Counted from the first letter of the stretch, positions 23,478 through 34,498 are shown. The stretch: 64,000 nt of DNA from Devosia sp. Leaf420 (GCF_001425445.1 NZ_LMQU01000013.1:360108-424107), one strand, 5' to 3'. The notes: generated from the sequence alone by a model not told the origin. Made by a program: numbers and translations.

Positions 23478-24073
23478 TTGAGCACCTTATCTGCCGAAAG
23501 ATCGCCGCTGGCGAGGAGGCGGAGGGCCTCGGGGTAGATGCGGTGTTCTTCGATGAGGATGCGCGCAGAGAGCGTTTCCGGCGTATCGCCGGGCAGGACA
23601 GGCACTTGGACCTGGAGGATGGCGGGGCCTTCGTCGAGACCGGGCGTGACGAAATGGACTGTGCAGCCATGGACCTTGCCGCCATCGGCGAGGACGCGGG
23701 CGTGGGTATCGAGGCCGCGGTAATCGGGGAGGAGGGAGGGGTGGATGTTGATCATCCGCCCCTGCCAACGGTTCACGAAATCCTCGCCGAGAATTCGCAT
23801 GAAGCCGGCGAGGCAAACGATGTCCACCTCCCAGCTCTCAAGGATCTGGGTCATCGTGTCTTCGAACATGTCCCGGCTGAGGAACTTGCTCTGGGCAAGG
23901 GATGCCGTGGCGATGCCGTGCTGCTGTGCGATTTCGAGGCCAGGCGCGGCAGCCCTGTTCGAAAGGACGCCGACGATTTCGGCGGGATAGTCGGGCGCCT
24001 TGGCGGCTTCGATCAGAACCGACATGTTGGAGCCGCGGCCAGAGATGAGGATGGCGACCTTTTTGCGTGTCAT
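23474..24073 (-). CDS. purN: Phosphoribosylglycinamide formyltransferase
   Basis: A 199-residue GAR transformylase, which adds a formyl group from 10-formyl-tetrahydrofolate in purine synthesis. The phosphate loop ISGRGSNMSVL is at 10-20. The catalytic trio is N109 and H111 in INIHPSLLPDYRG and D147 in GLDEGPA. The length is normal. The ATG at 24073 overlaps the stop of the kinase-like gene (ATGA). The order purM, kinase, purN on one strand indicates a single operon. Confidence 0.95.
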   Translation of the reverse strand: MTRKKVAILISGRGSNMSVLIEAAKAPDYPAEIVGVLSNRAAAPGLEIAQQHGIATASLAQSKFLSRDMFEDTMTQILESWEVDIVCLAGFMRILGEDFVNRWQGRMINIHPSLLPDYRGLDTHARVLADGGKVHGCTVHFVTPGLDEGPAILQVQVPVLPGDTPETLSARILIEEHRIYPEALRLLASGDLSADKVLN

Positions 24074-24543
24074 GAAAGCGGCTCCGATGGGGCATCGTAG
24101 AGGGCCAGTTCTTCGGCTGTCGGCCGCTCGATAGCGGCGGAATAGGCCTGGAGCTGGTCCAGTGTCATGGGTGGATTTTCGCGGCCACGGGCACTCATCC
24201 GGGCGTAAAGAACGGCCGGCTCGGCATCGAGGAAGTGGAGTTCTGCTGCTGAGCCCAATGCACGCGCGCCAGTGCGCAGGATATCGCGCTCGCTGCGGGC
24301 CCAGGTGCCCCACTCGATGATGGCGGTGCCGCCAAGGCGTAGGATATCTCGCGCCTGTTGCCATTGCAGGCGTTCGACGGCGTCGCGGACGGCATTGTCC
24401 CAGAGATTGACGCCCAGCGCGTCCATCCAGTCGTCAGGAGAATAGATGGTTGCCTGGAAGCGCAGAGCGAGTTTTTTGGCGAGCGTCGATTTTCCGGTCC
24501 CGGGCAGTCCGGCGATGATGATCAGACGGCCCGGGTTCGACAT
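24070..24543 (-). CDS. P-loop kinase-like ATPase inside the purM-purN operon
   Basis: A 157-residue P-loop protein. The Walker A motif GLPGTGKST is at 12-20, followed by YSPDDWMDALG and IEWGTWARSERD, a pattern seen in small zeta-toxin-like or gluconate-kinase-like AAA_33 proteins. The target is unknown and could be a small metabolite. It starts two bases after the purM stop and overlaps the purN start by four bases, so it is firmly part of the purine operon. I do not recall it as a standard purM-purN companion. Confidence 0.8.
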   Translation of the reverse strand: MSNPGRLIIIAGLPGTGKSTLAKKLALRFQATIYSPDDWMDALGVNLWDNAVRDAVERLQWQQARDILRLGGTAIIEWGTWARSERDILRTGARALGSAAELHFLDAEPAVLYARMSARGRENPPMTLDQLQAYSAAIERPTAEELALYDAPSEPLS

Positions 24544-24545
24544 GG

Positions 24546-25622
24546 TCAGAGCGAGAGGCGCCCGCGGAAGGTCACCGGCTCGCCGGACCGTGGCGTCAAT
24601 TGGCCGACGATGGCGGCGGTCTCGCCGGAGGCGGTGAGGCTTTCGACGAGCTTTTCGGCATCTTCCGGAGCCACGGCGACGAGCATGCCGACGCCGCAGT
24701 TGAAGGTGCGTAGCATCTCGCGTTCGCTCATGCCGCCGACCTTGGAGAGCCAGCCGAAGACGGGCGGAACAGTAACGGCAGCGAGATCGACATCCGCCGC
24801 GAGGTCATCGGGCAGGACGCGGGGAATATTGTCGATGAAACCGCCGCCCGTAATGTGCGCCAGGGCCTTGATGCCGAGACCGGATTTCAGCGCGGCGAGC
24901 AGCGGCTTGACGTAAATGCGGGTCGGTTCGAGGAGCGCCTCGGAGAGGGTCTTGCCGCTTTTGAAGGGGGCAGCGTCGGTCCAGGCGAGGCCGCAGAGCT
25001 CGACGATCTTGCGCACAAGCGAATAGCCATTGGAGTGTACGCCAGAGGAAGCGATGGCTACGAGCGTATCGCCGGCAGCGATATCCTTGCGGGGGAGGAG
25101 GTTTTCGCGCTCGGCGGCGCCGACGGCGAAGCCGGCCAGGTCATAATCGTTGCCGTGATACATGCCCGGCATTTCTGCGGTTTCGCCGCCGATCAGGGCG
25201 CAGCCAGCGAGGCGGCAGCCATGGGCGATGCCGGTGACGATGGCTGTGCCTTGCGCAACATCGAGCTTACCGGTTGCGAAATAATCGAGGAAAAACAGCG
25301 GTTCGGCGCCCTGCACGATGAGATCATTGACGCACATGGCGACAAGGTCCTGGCCGATCGTGTCGTGCTTGCCGGTATCGATGGCGATCTTGAGCTTGGT
25401 GCCGACGCCGTCATTGGCCGCGACGAGGACCGGGTCCTTGAAGCCTGCAGCCTTGAGATCGAAGAGGCCACCGAAGCCGCCAATCTCGCCATCGGCACCA
25501 GGGCGGCGCGTCGAGCGCACGGCGGGCTTGATGGCTTCCACCAGCGCATTGCCAGCATCGATATCGACGCCCGCCTGCTTGTATGAGAGCCCATTTGATG
25601 GCAGGTTTTGCGCGTCGGACAT
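24546..25622 (-). CDS. purM: Phosphoribosylformylglycinamidine cyclo-ligase
   Basis: A 358-residue AIR synthetase, which uses ATP to close the imidazole ring in purine synthesis. The start [20 protein letters not shown], the segment [15 protein letters not shown] and [14 protein letters not shown] are diagnostic of Pur[18 protein letters not shown] near residue 260 continues the match. The length is normal. It heads the purM-kinase-purN run. The 235 bases upstream hold no recognised gene and probably contain the divergent promoters for purM and the permease gene. Confidence 0.95.
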   Translation of the reverse strand: MSDAQNLPSNGLSYKQAGVDIDAGNALVEAIKPAVRSTRRPGADGEIGGFGGLFDLKAAGFKDPVLVAANDGVGTKLKIAIDTGKHDTIGQDLVAMCVNDLIVQGAEPLFFLDYFATGKLDVAQGTAIVTGIAHGCRLAGCALIGGETAEMPGMYHGNDYDLAGFAVGAAERENLLPRKDIAAGDTLVAIASSGVHSNGYSLVRKIVELCGLAWTDAAPFKSGKTLSEALLEPTRIYVKPLLAALKSGLGIKALAHITGGGFIDNIPRVLPDDLAADVDLAAVTVPPVFGWLSKVGGMSEREMLRTFNCGVGMLVAVAPEDAEKLVESLTASGETAAIVGQLTPRSGEPVTFRGRLSL

Positions 25623-25857
25623 GAGCTTCTTGCCAATGCTGGGGATATCGGGGACGCCGTGGCGCTCGAAACCCGGTCTGGTTGAACTTAACGGTGCTGG
25701 CCGCTAGAGCTTCTTGTGCGGTTCTCGAATCGCGCAATGCTCCAGGTCTTTGTTTTTATGGCGTTTCACGTGCACAAGGTGAACAAGACTTGTTGCTGAA
25801 TTCGCCTGAGGGCCTGATAGCTTCTTGGATAGTCAGACGCAAGGGCCGCCGGGCGCT

Positions 25858-26949
25858 ATGAACCTTAGAAATCAAGTGCTGATCTGGATCGGATTCTTCG
25901 TGGTCCTGATCCTCGCCCTGTGGATCTTCCGCGGCATCCTGCTTCCCTTCGTGGTCGGGGCGGCGCTGGCTTATCTGCTGAACCCGCTGGTGGCGCAGTT
26001 GCAGAAGTGGCGATTTAGCCGCGGCTGGGCGACTGCCGTGGTGCTCTTAAGCGTTTTGGCCATCATTATCAGTATCTTCGTGATGCTCTTGCCGATGGTC
26101 GCAACGCAGGTGCTGGGCCTCGTGCAACGCTTGCCTGGCTATGCCGTCGACCTCGAAGCGCTGGCGCGGCGCTGGGCGCCGGAACTCAATCAGTGGCTGG
26201 GGCCCGAGCGCGCTGCGCAAGTGCAGCGGACGATGTCCGATATGCTCGGACAGCTTGTTGGTCTCGTTGGTGTCGTCACCTCGGAAATCGTCAATTCGGG
26301 CATGACGTTGATCAGCGTGATCGGCTTTGCGATCTTTACACCGGTCGTCACGTTCTACCTGCTGCTCGATTGGCAGGGCATGGTGCGCGGCGTGCATGAT
26401 CTGCTGCCGCGAAAACATCGCCCGGAAATTCTTGGGATCTTGCGGGATATCGACAGCTCCATGGCCGGCGTGATCCGCGGGCAGGGCGGTGTCTTGCTGA
26501 TCGATGCGGTGTTTTATGCGACCGCCCTTTCGCTGGTGGGGCTCAATTTCGGGCTCGCCGTGGGGCTGATCGCCGGTTTCCTGAGCTTTATTCCCTATGT
26601 CGGGTTTGGCGTGGGCCTCGCCCTTTCGGTCGGCATCGCCATCGTCCAGTTCTGGCCGAACTGGTGGATGGTCGCCGTCGTCTTCGGCATCTTCATGGGC
26701 TGGCAGTTCATAGAGGGCAATGTGCTCTATCCAAAGCTCGTCAGCTCTTCGATCAACATCAATCCGGTGTGGTTGATGTTCGCGCTGTTGGCCTTCGGGG
26801 CGCTGTTCGGTTTCCTCGGGCTACTGCTGGCGGTGCCCCTGGCGGCGATTGGCGGGGTGCTCGTGCGCTATGGCGTGCGCAAATATAAGGGAAGCAGCCT
26901 CTATCTCGGATCAACCCATGGTGGTCACGGTGGTAACCCCACTGCGTGA
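25858..26949 (+). CDS. AI-2E (PerM) family transporter
   Basis: A 363-residue membrane protein with about eight helices. The N-terminal pair (VLIWIGFFVVLILALWIF and a following ILLPFVVGAALAYLLNPLV) is typical of the PerM/AI-2 exporter family, and LSFIPYVGFGVGL plus QFIEGNVLYPKLV in the C-terminal half match the family signature. The substrate is not known. The ATG at 25858 was preferred to a TTG at 25825. The last 32 bases overlap the hda start, a layout usual in alphaproteobacteria. Confidence 0.87.
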   Translation: MNLRNQVLIWIGFFVVLILALWIFRGILLPFVVGAALAYLLNPLVAQLQKWRFSRGWATAVVLLSVLAIIISIFVMLLPMVATQVLGLVQRLPGYAVDLEALARRWAPELNQWLGPERAAQVQRTMSDMLGQLVGLVGVVTSEIVNSGMTLISVIGFAIFTPVVTFYLLLDWQGMVRGVHDLLPRKHRPEILGILRDIDSSMAGVIRGQGGVLLIDAVFYATALSLVGLNFGLAVGLIAGFLSFIPYVGFGVGLALSVGIAIVQFWPNWWMVAVVFGIFMGWQFIEGNVLYPKLVSSSININPVWLMFALLAFGALFGFLGLLLAVPLAAIGGVLVRYGVRKYKGSSLYLGSTHGGHGGNPTA

Positions 26950-27664
26950 CCTGACCCCGCGGCAACTACCGCTCGAATTCGACCATACACCTTCGCACAC
27001 AGCAGATGATTTTCTGGTGGGCGAAGGCAATGCGCTGGCGCATGCGCGGGTGTTGGCCTGGCCGCATTGGCCTGATGCCGTGACTTTGCTGATTGGGCCG
27101 GCCGCATCGGGCAAATCGCATCTGGCGCGGATTTTTGCCGATCGGAGCCATGCGGAGATCGTGACGCCGGATACGATCAAGGCCGTGGCCGAGGCGGATG
27201 GTCGCGGGCCACTGGTGATCGAGGATGTCGATCGGGACGGTTATGACGAGCCGAGCTTCTTTCACCTGCTCAACCAGGCGATGCGCGGAAACCGGACGAT
27301 TTTGCTGACTGCGCGGGCCGAAATCGGCGATTGGCCTCTGGCGACGGATGATGTTCGCTCGCGGGTGCGGCGGGCGCCGGCGTTCCGGCTCGAGGCCAGT
27401 GACGACATAGAACTGTCACACATGTTCGCCAAGCTTTTTGGCGACCGGCAGATCAAGGTTGACCCCAAGATCATCCACTATCTCGTGGCGCGCATGGAGC
27501 GGAGCCCCGAGGAGGTGACAGCATTGGTCGAGAGCATGGACAGGCTGGCGCTGGCGCGGGCCACTGCCATTACGCGCGCTATCGCGGCCGAGGCCCTTTC
27601 GCTTCGCGACGCAGAGCGCGATAGTGCTGGCAAACAGGAGTGGGATCCTCTTCAAGATGAATGA
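26918..27664 (+). CDS. hda: DnaA-related regulatory protein Hda
   Basis: A 248-residue AAA+ protein like HdaA, which with the sliding clamp stimulates ATP hydrolysis by DnaA after initiation. An N-terminal RQLPLEF at about 15-21 fits the clamp-binding motif. Walker A is GPAASGKSH at 60-68, and [14 protein letters not shown] is the Walker B area. [20 protein letters not shown] matches the sensor/arginine region. The C-terminal helices ([18 protein letters not shown]) are typical. The ATG at 26918 lies inside the end of the permease gene. It overlaps ppk by eight bases. Confidence 0.88.
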   Translation: MVVTVVTPLRDLTPRQLPLEFDHTPSHTADDFLVGEGNALAHARVLAWPHWPDAVTLLIGPAASGKSHLARIFADRSHAEIVTPDTIKAVAEADGRGPLVIEDVDRDGYDEPSFFHLLNQAMRGNRTILLTARAEIGDWPLATDDVRSRVRRAPAFRLEASDDIELSHMFAKLFGDRQIKVDPKIIHYLVARMERSPEEVTALVESMDRLALARATAITRAIAAEALSLRDAERDSAGKQEWDPLQDE

Positions 27665-29822
27665 CATGAGCGAGATCACCGAAGCCGAAGCGACGGGGCC
27701 GGATATCGAAGCATTGCGCACGAGCCCGGCGCGCTTCGTCAACCGTGAGGTGAGCTGGCTCCAGTTCAACATGCGCGTGCTGGAAGAGGCGGGGAATGAA
27801 TCCCACCCGCTGCTCGAGCGCCTGCGATTCGTCTCGATCTCGGCTAACAATCTCGATGAATTCTACATGGTCCGCGTGGCGGGCTTGAAGGGTCAGATCC
27901 GTGCGGGTCTGACCAAACAGAGCGCTGACGGGCTGAGCCCAGCCGAACAGCTCGAAGAAATCGCGACGCTCGCCCAGCACCTGCAGCGCGACCAGCAGGA
28001 CCATTGGGAATCTCTGCGCGAAGAACTGTTCGCGCAGAACGTCGTCATTCACGAATCCAATGATCTGTCGGAAGAGCAGATCGCCTATCTGCAAAAACTG
28101 TTCCGGGAAGAGATTTTCCCGGTGCTGACGCCGATCGCCGTCGATCCGGCGCACCCGTTTCCGTTCATTCCCAATCTGGGCCTGGCGCTCGCATTTGAAT
28201 TGAAGCGCCCCGATAGCGATCAGCATCTGACGGCGCTCGTGCGTATTCCGGGCAATCTCGATCGGTTCATCAACCTGCCGACCGGGCTGGTTTCGGATGG
28301 GCGGACCGAGGTCGTGACCATCGATACGCTGGTCAAGCTGTTCTTCCACAAGATGTTCCCGGGACATGAAGTCGTCGGCTCCGGCGCCTTCCGGGTAATC
28401 CGCGACAGCGAAATCGAAATCGATGACGAAGCGGCCGACCTTGTGGTCGAATTCGAAAGCGCGCTGCGGCAGCGGCGGCGCGGGCAGGTGATCCGGCTTG
28501 AAATCGAGCGCAGCATGCCGCGCGGCCTGCAGCGCCAGATCGGCGAGCAAATGGGCATCAAGGATGCCGATGTGTTCGTGGTGCAGGGTTTTCTCGGCCT
28601 CGCCGACGCGCGGAAGATCTGTGACGTCGATCGGGCAGACCTCAAATTCCCGCCCTATATCGCGCGCTTCCCCGAGCGCATCCGCGACTACAATGGCGAT
28701 AATTTCGCTGCCATCCGCGCCAAGGATATTCTGGTCCACCACCCGTTCGAAAGCTTCGACGTGGTGGCGCAGTTTCTGATGCAGGCGGCGCGCGACCCGG
28801 ATGTGGTAGCGATCAAGCAGACGCTGTACCGCACGTCGTCGGATAGCCCGATCGTCAAGGCGCTGGTTATGGCGGCCGAGGCCGGCAAATCGGTGACGTG
28901 CCTCGTCGAACTCAAGGCGCGGTTCGATGAAGAGGCCAATATCCGCTGGGCGCGCGATCTCGAGCGCGCCGGGGCGCAGGTGGTTTTCGGGTTTATCGAA
29001 CTCAAGACGCACGCAAAGATGAGCCAGGTGGTGCGACGCGAAAAGGGCAAGCTCGTCAGTTACTGCCATATCGGCACGGGCAATTATCACCCGATCACCG
29101 CCAAGGTTTATACCGACCTCAGCTTCTTCACGATCGACCCGGCCGTGACGCGCGACGTGGCGCGGGTGTTCAACTTCATCACCGGCTATGCCAGACCGAC
29201 CGAGCTTGAGACGATCGCGGTTTCGCCCGTGAACCTGCGCGAAACTTTGATCAACAATATCGGTCGCGAGATCGAATTTGCGCGCAGCGGCCAGCCGGCT
29301 TCGATTTTGCTCAAGATGAATTCGCTGGTCGATCCGCAGGTGATCGATGCGCTTTATGATGCGAGCCAGGCCGGGGTGAAAATCGACCTGATCGTGCGTG
29401 GAATTTGCTGTCTGCGGCCTGGGATTCCGGGGTTCTCGGACAATATCCGGGTGAAATCGGTCGTTGGCCGCTTCCTTGAACACAGCCGCATTTATTGCTT
29501 TGGCAATGGCGAGGCGATGCCATCGCAGCGGGCCCTGGTCTATATTTCATCGGCCGATATCATGGGTCGAAATCTCGACGGGCGCGTCGAGGTCATGGTT
29601 CCCATTCTCAACAGAACCGTGCACAAGCAGATTCTCGACCGGATCCTGGTTGCCTATTTGCGGGACAATCAGCAGAGTTGGGAAGTATTGCCCGATGGCA
29701 GTTCACATCGGCTACGCGTTGCCGAGGGTGCGGAACCCTTTAATGCGCACGACTATTTCATGACCAATCCGTCGCTGTCCGGTCGTGGCAGCGCGGGTAT
29801 TGGGGACGGCGACGAGGGTTGA
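27657..29822 (+). CDS. ppk1: Polyphosphate kinase
   Basis: A 721-residue PPK1, which builds polyphosphate from ATP. The N-terminal helical domain starts at [20 protein letters not shown], followed by [20 protein letters not shown]. The two catalytic phospholipase-D-like lobes contain [17 protein letters not shown] (autophosphorylated histidine) and [11 protein letters not shown]. The ATG at 27657 is used because the frame from 27624 begins with GTG and has no nearby ribosome site. The start lies inside the end of hda, and ppx follows three bases after, so the enzyme that makes polyphosphate and the one that degrades it are in one operon. Confidence 0.95.
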   Translation: MNDMSEITEAEATGPDIEALRTSPARFVNREVSWLQFNMRVLEEAGNESHPLLERLRFVSISANNLDEFYMVRVAGLKGQIRAGLTKQSADGLSPAEQLEEIATLAQHLQRDQQDHWESLREELFAQNVVIHESNDLSEEQIAYLQKLFREEIFPVLTPIAVDPAHPFPFIPNLGLALAFELKRPDSDQHLTALVRIPGNLDRFINLPTGLVSDGRTEVVTIDTLVKLFFHKMFPGHEVVGSGAFRVIRDSEIEIDDEAADLVVEFESALRQRRRGQVIRLEIERSMPRGLQRQIGEQMGIKDADVFVVQGFLGLADARKICDVDRADLKFPPYIARFPERIRDYNGDNFAAIRAKDILVHHPFESFDVVAQFLMQAARDPDVVAIKQTLYRTSSDSPIVKALVMAAEAGKSVTCLVELKARFDEEANIRWARDLERAGAQVVFGFIELKTHAKMSQVVRREKGKLVSYCHIGTGNYHPITAKVYTDLSFFTIDPAVTRDVARVFNFITGYARPTELETIAVSPVNLRETLINNIGREIEFARSGQPASILLKMNSLVDPQVIDALYDASQAGVKIDLIVRGICCLRPGIPGFSDNIRVKSVVGRFLEHSRIYCFGNGEAMPSQRALVYISSADIMGRNLDGRVEVMVPILNRTVHKQILDRILVAYLRDNQQSWEVLPDGSSHRLRVAEGAEPFNAHDYFMTNPSLSGRGSAGIGDGDEG

Positions 29823-29824
29823 AT

Positions 29825-31360
29825 TTGACGCAATTCTGGGGGGTCGATGCTGATCCCACCGCGCAGGGTCGTCTAAAAGGAGCATTGCCGGTGGCGGTGC
29901 TCGATATCGGCTCGAACTCGGTTCGTCTGGTTGTCTATGAGCGGCATGCCCGCTCGCTGACGCCGCTCTACAATGAAAAATCGGCCTGCGCCCTGGGGCG
30001 CGGCATCGCGCAAAGCGGACGTTTGGCGGACGAAAACGTCGCCAAGGCGATCGATGCCATCAAGCGCTTTGCGCTGGTTGCCAAGATGATGCGCGTGGGG
30101 CAGGTGCATATTCTGGCGACCTCGGCCGTGCGCGACGCCGCCAACCGCGAAGAGTTTGTCTCGGCGGTCGAAGCGATCATCGAAGCGCCGGTACGGGTGC
30201 TTTCGGGCGAGCAGGAAGCGCATTATGCGGCGCTCGGCGTCGTCGCTGGCATTCCCGGCTTTGAAGGTGTCATGGGCGACCTTGGCGGCGGCAGCCTCGA
30301 GCTCTCGGCGATTTCTGGCGGGCGAGATGGCGAGGGCCAATCCTACGAGCTCGGCGTGATTCGGCTGCAGGACGATGCGGATGGATCGCCGAAAAAGGCA
30401 GCGACGATGGTCCGCGAAAAGCTGGCGACATCGCTCCTGGCCGATGTGGTGCCCGGCAAACAGTTCGCTGCGATCGGCGGCACTTGGCGATCGCTCGCCA
30501 AACTTCATCTCGAGCTGCGCGATTATCCGCTGCATATGGTGCAGGACTATGTGGTGCCAGCCGAAGAGATGATTTCGGTCTGCGACGAGATCGTCGCGGC
30601 AGAATCGCTCAAGAGCTATCCCGGATCGGGCAGCGCCAGCAATTCGCGGCGCGAACTGGTGCCGTTCGGCGCGGCTGTGCTGGCCGAAGTGCTGCGGGCC
30701 GGAAAGTTCGAGAGTGTCGTATTCTCAGCGCTCGGTGTGCGCGAGGGCTATCTCTACGGGCTTTTGTCCGAGGCGGAAAAGCATGTCGATCCGCTGATCC
30801 AGGGCGCGGAAGAGCTTTCGGTGCTGCGCTCGCGCTCGCCGGCGCATGCGGCGGATCTGATTGAATTCACGGCTCAATATTTCGATGCTGTCGGGGTTGT
30901 CGAGACCGCCGAAGAAAAGCGTGTGCGGCAGGTTGGGTGTTTGCTCGCCGATATCGGCTGGCGCGCGCATCCTGACTATCGTGGGCCGCAGAGCGTCGAT
31001 TCTCTGGCCTATGGTTCGCTGACGGGGGTCGATCACCCGGGCCGCGCGGTGCTCGCGCATATGATCGCCGTGCGGTACGACGGCCTCAAATCCAAATCGG
31101 CCAATAGTCTTAACACACTGGCGCCTGCCGAGATGATCCGGCGCGGACGGCTTTTGGGGGCGATGTTCCGCGTCGCTTATCCGATGAGCGCCGCCATGCC
31201 TGGGGTTTTGCCGCGCATCCGGTTCCGGCTCGAGGGCAACACGATCGTCCTCGCGCTGCCATCAGACTTTGCTTTCCTCAATGGCGAGCATCTGCGCAAC
31301 CGGCTCAATCAGTTTGCCAGCTTTGCAGAGCATGAGGATTCGCGGGTCGAGGTCGGCTGA
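29825..31360 (+). CDS. ppx: Exopolyphosphatase (Ppx/GppA family)
   Basis: A 511-residue Ppx/GppA enzyme that removes phosphate from polyphosphate ends. VAVLDIGSNSVRLVVYE is the first phosphate motif, EAHYAALGVVAGIPG and MGDLGGGSLELS carry the second, and VNDP-type loops follow. The C-terminal helical part (after about 310) resembles an HD-type domain. The TTG at 29825 has GAGGG six bases before it; a TTG at 29819 is also possible. No ATG occurs before the conserved motif. It ends ten bases before the convergent rnd gene. Confidence 0.92.
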   Translation: MTQFWGVDADPTAQGRLKGALPVAVLDIGSNSVRLVVYERHARSLTPLYNEKSACALGRGIAQSGRLADENVAKAIDAIKRFALVAKMMRVGQVHILATSAVRDAANREEFVSAVEAIIEAPVRVLSGEQEAHYAALGVVAGIPGFEGVMGDLGGGSLELSAISGGRDGEGQSYELGVIRLQDDADGSPKKAATMVREKLATSLLADVVPGKQFAAIGGTWRSLAKLHLELRDYPLHMVQDYVVPAEEMISVCDEIVAAESLKSYPGSGSASNSRRELVPFGAAVLAEVLRAGKFESVVFSALGVREGYLYGLLSEAEKHVDPLIQGAEELSVLRSRSPAHAADLIEFTAQYFDAVGVVETAEEKRVRQVGCLLADIGWRAHPDYRGPQSVDSLAYGSLTGVDHPGRAVLAHMIAVRYDGLKSKSANSLNTLAPAEMIRRGRLLGAMFRVAYPMSAAMPGVLPRIRFRLEGNTIVLALPSDFAFLNGEHLRNRLNQFASFAEHEDSRVEVG

Positions 31361-31370
31361 CCCGCGAGAT

Positions 31371-32540
31371 CTATTCTGCTGCTTCGGTCTTCGGGACGGT
31401 GAACTCAACGATGCCCTTGCGGGTCGCGACGAGGCCTATGCGGCCATGTTTGATCGCGAGCGCTTTTTCGCCGAACAGTTTGCGGCGCCAGCCTTTGAGG
31501 GCAGGGACGTCGGCCTCGTCATCGAGAACGAGCGCATCGATTTCGTCGGAGGTTGCCAGAATGCGTGCGGCAACTCCGTGCTGTTCAGCGACGGATTTCA
31601 ACAAGACCCGGACCAGATCGCCGACGGCGCCTTTGGGCGACGGGCCTCGATAACGTTCGGGGAGAACCGGCAGCTCGGCCTTATTGATGGCTTCGACGCC
31701 CTTGAGCAATTCGATGATCTCGGCGGCGGCAGAGCTACGGCCGAAACCGCGCGGCACCGCGCGCAACTTGTCGAAAGCGTCAGGGGTCAGCGGTCGCTGC
31801 ATGGCGAGATCGTAAAGCGCATCATCTTTGAAGATGCGGCTGCGTGGCTGATCGGTCAGCTGCGCTTTGCGCTCGCGCCATTCCGCCAAGACTTTTAGGG
31901 CTGCAAGATCGCGCGGACGGTTGATCTTCATCTTGAGTCGTTCCCAGGCCTCTTCCGGCTGGACGACATAGGTATCGATGCTGCGGAGCGTCGTCAGTTC
32001 GTCCTCGACCCAATCCCAGCGGCGGGTCTGTTCGACCTGCTTGCGCAGTTCACGATAGATATCGCGGAGATAGGTGACGTCGGCCAGCGCGTAGAGGCGC
32101 TGCTTTTCGGACAGCGGACGGGCGGACCAATCGGTGAAACGCGAAGACTTGTCGAGCTCGACCTTGCAGATGGCGCGGACGAGGCTGTCATAGGAGGCGC
32201 TATCGCCAAAGCCGCAGACGCTGGCCGCAATCTGGGTGTCGAAGATATTGTGCGGGACGGCGCCGGTCAGCTTCACGAATATTTCGATATCCTGCCGTGC
32301 GGCATGGAAAACCTTGGTCACCGCAGGATTGGCGAGAAGAGCAAAGAACGGCTTCAGGCTGAGGCCATCGGCCAACGGATCGATGAGAACGGCTTCTTCG
32401 TCGGTCGCTGCCTGGATCAGACATAGGCGCGGCCAATAGGTGGTTTCGCGCAAGAATTCTGTATCAACAGTTACAAAGTCGAACTGGGCTGCACGCTCGC
32501 AGAAAGCCGAGAGCGCCTCTGTGGAAACTATAAGGTCCAT
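31371..32540 (-). CDS. rnd: Ribonuclease D
   Basis: A 389-residue 3'-5' exonuclease for tRNA maturation. The DEDDy motifs are present: FVTVDTEFLRETTYW (Exo I) near 20-34, VFHAARQDIEIF (Exo II), and ALADVTYLRDIY (Exo III tyrosine). The two C-terminal HRDC-type domains follow (LKVLAEWRERKA, and LLKSVAEQHGVAARIL). The length is normal. The gene is convergent with ppx and divergent from aspS across 170 bases. Confidence 0.94.
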   Translation of the reverse strand: MDLIVSTEALSAFCERAAQFDFVTVDTEFLRETTYWPRLCLIQAATDEEAVLIDPLADGLSLKPFFALLANPAVTKVFHAARQDIEIFVKLTGAVPHNIFDTQIAASVCGFGDSASYDSLVRAICKVELDKSSRFTDWSARPLSEKQRLYALADVTYLRDIYRELRKQVEQTRRWDWVEDELTTLRSIDTYVVQPEEAWERLKMKINRPRDLAALKVLAEWRERKAQLTDQPRSRIFKDDALYDLAMQRPLTPDAFDKLRAVPRGFGRSSAAAEIIELLKGVEAINKAELPVLPERYRGPSPKGAVGDLVRVLLKSVAEQHGVAARILATSDEIDALVLDDEADVPALKGWRRKLFGEKALAIKHGRIGLVATRKGIVEFTVPKTEAAE

Positions 32541-32614
32541 ACGGCTACCGTCTCAATATCGTCAATATCGTTCCTAGCAGGTGCTGAAGGATTGCTCCAC
32601 CTCGGAATTCCGCC

Positions 32615-32633
32615 TTGGGCACGGAATGCCCAA
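32615..32633. promoter_or_regulatory. Inverted repeat in the rnd-aspS divergent region
   Basis: TTGGGCA 32615-32621 and TGCCCAA 32627-32633 form a perfect seven-base inverted repeat with a five-base gap, just before a TTGACA at 32638-32643 in the plus direction. It could be an operator or a leader hairpin for aspS, with no matching -10 that I find convincing. Confidence 0.3.
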
Positions 32634-32710
32634 GAGCTTGACAAGCGGGGTGCTCCATGCGCTTTTCGCGCCCGAGAATCCGGCCCTTTTTGCTCAATTC
32701 GGAAAAGAAA

Positions 32711-34498
32711 ATGACGACACATCGCTACCGTACCCACACCTGTGGCGCTCTCACGGCGGGTGATGCCGGCAATAATGTCCGTTTGAGTGGCTGGGTCCAC
32801 CGTATCCGCGACCATGGCGGCCTGCTGTTCATCGACCTGCGCGACAACTACGGCATCACGCAGTGCGTCATCGATCCTGATTCTGCGGCTTTTGCGCAGG
32901 CGGAGAAGGTGCGCTCGGAATGGGTGCTGCGCATCGATGGCGAAGTGAAGCTACGCGACGCTTCGGCCGTGAACAGCAACATTCCGACCGGCGCGATCGA
33001 GATCTTCATTCGCGAGATCGAAGTGCTTTCGGTTGCCAAGGAGCTGCCGATGCCGGTGTTCGGCGACGCCGAATACCCCGAAGACATTCGTCTGCGCTAC
33101 CGCTTCCTCGATCTGCGCCGCGAAAAGCTGCACGCCAATATCCTCAAGCGCACTAAGATCATCTCGGCTATGCGGTCGGGCATGGGCGGGGCGGGCTTTA
33201 CCGAGTTTTCGACGCCAATTCTGACGGCCTCGTCGCCGGAAGGCGCGCGCGACTTCCTCGTGCCGAGCCGCATTCACCCCGGCAAGTTCTTCGCGCTGCC
33301 GCAGGCGCCGCAGCAGTATAAGCAGCTGCTGATGGTGGCCGGCTTCGACCGCTACTTCCAGGTGGCGCCATGCTTCCGCGACGAAGATCCGCGTGCCGAT
33401 CGTCTACCGGGCGAATTTTACCAGCTCGACCTCGAGATGAGCTTCGTGACCCAAGAAGAAATCTGGGAAACGGTCGAGCCGGTGATGACTTCGGTGTTCG
33501 AGCAGTTTGCCGATGGCAAGCGCGTCACCAAGAGCTGGCCGCGCATTCCTTATGATACGGCAATCCGCAAGTATGGCTCGGACAAGCCGGACCTGCGCAA
33601 CCCGATCGAGATCGGAGGCGTGACCGAGCACTTTGCCGGTTCGGGCTTCAAGGTCTTTGCCAACCAGATCGAGAGCGATCCCAAGGTCGAAGTCTGGGCA
33701 ATTCCAGCCAAGAACAAGGCCGGTGCCGAGCCGATCGGACGCGCTTTCTGCGACCGTATGAACGCCTGGGCACAGGGCGAAGGCCAGCCGGGCCTTGGCT
33801 ATATCTTCTTCAAGGACGGTGCCGGTTCAGGCCCCATCGCCAAGAATATCGGCGAAGAGCGCACGGCTGCGATCAAGGCCCAGTTCGGCCTTGAGGACGG
33901 CGATGCCGTGTTCTTCGTCGCTGGCCGCCCGGAGAAGTTCTACAAGTTTGCCGGCGAAGCCCGCACCAAGGTCGGCACCGATCTCGGCGTCGTCGATACC
34001 GAACAGTTCGCGCTGTGCTGGATCGTCGACTTCCCGTTCTACGAATGGAGCGAGGAAGAAAAGCGGATCGACTTCGCGCACAACCCGTTCTCGATGCCGC
34101 AGGGCGGAATCGAAGGGCTGAACTCGGCCGAGCCGCTATCGCTCAAGGCTTATCAGTATGACGCGGTCTGCAACGGCTTCGAAATCGCTTCCGGTTCGAT
34201 TCGTAACCAGGAGCCGGAGACCATGGTCAAGGCGTTCGAGCTGACCGGCAAGTCGCGTGAGGAAGTCGAGGCACAGTTCGGCGGTCTCTATCGCGCTTTC
34301 CAATATGGCGCTCCGCCGCATGGTGGCGCGGCATTCGGTATCGACCGTATTGTCATGCTGCTCTGCGGCGTTGCGAACCTACGTGAAATCACAGCCTTCC
34401 CGATGAACCAGCAGGCGGAAGATCTGCTGATGGGCGCGCCAAGTCCGGCGGATAACAAGCAGCTCCGCGAGCTCAGCATTCGGCTCAACGTTCAATAA
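32711..34498 (+). CDS. aspS: Aspartate-tRNA ligase
   Basis: A 595-residue class II aspartyl-tRNA synthetase of the bacterial type. An N-terminal OB fold ([20 protein letters not shown]) is followed by the catalytic domain with [36 protein letters not shown] (motif 2) and [16 protein letters not shown] (motif 3), with the bacterial GAD insert between. Because gatCAB is present, and if no asparaginyl-tRNA synthetase exists elsewhere, this enzyme may also charge tRNA(Asn). The ATG at 32711 follows GGAAAAGAAA. A terminator lies at 34525. Confidence 0.95.
   Translation: MTTHRYRTHTCGALTAGDAGNNVRLSGWVHRIRDHGGLLFIDLRDNYGITQCVIDPDSAAFAQAEKVRSEWVLRIDGEVKLRDASAVNSNIPTGAIEIFIREIEVLSVAKELPMPVFGDAEYPEDIRLRYRFLDLRREKLHANILKRTKIISAMRSGMGGAGFTEFSTPILTASSPEGARDFLVPSRIHPGKFFALPQAPQQYKQLLMVAGFDRYFQVAPCFRDEDPRADRLPGEFYQLDLEMSFVTQEEIWETVEPVMTSVFEQFADGKRVTKSWPRIPYDTAIRKYGSDKPDLRNPIEIGGVTEHFAGSGFKVFANQIESDPKVEVWAIPAKNKAGAEPIGRAFCDRMNAWAQGEGQPGLGYIFFKDGAGSGPIAKNIGEERTAAIKAQFGLEDGDAVFFVAGRPEKFYKFAGEARTKVGTDLGVVDTEQFALCWIVDFPFYEWSEEEKRIDFAHNPFSMPQGGIEGLNSAEPLSLKAYQYDAVCNGFEIASGSIRNQEPETMVKAFELTGKSREEVEAQFGGLYRAFQYGAPPHGGAAFGIDRIVMLLCGVANLREITAFPMNQQAEDLLMGAPSPADNKQLRELSIRLNVQ

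Noticed and set aside
27579..29483. 634-codon minus-strand open frame antisense to ppk
   Set aside because: It is a shadow of ppk with Arg/His-rich random-like translation. ppk has all catalytic motifs.
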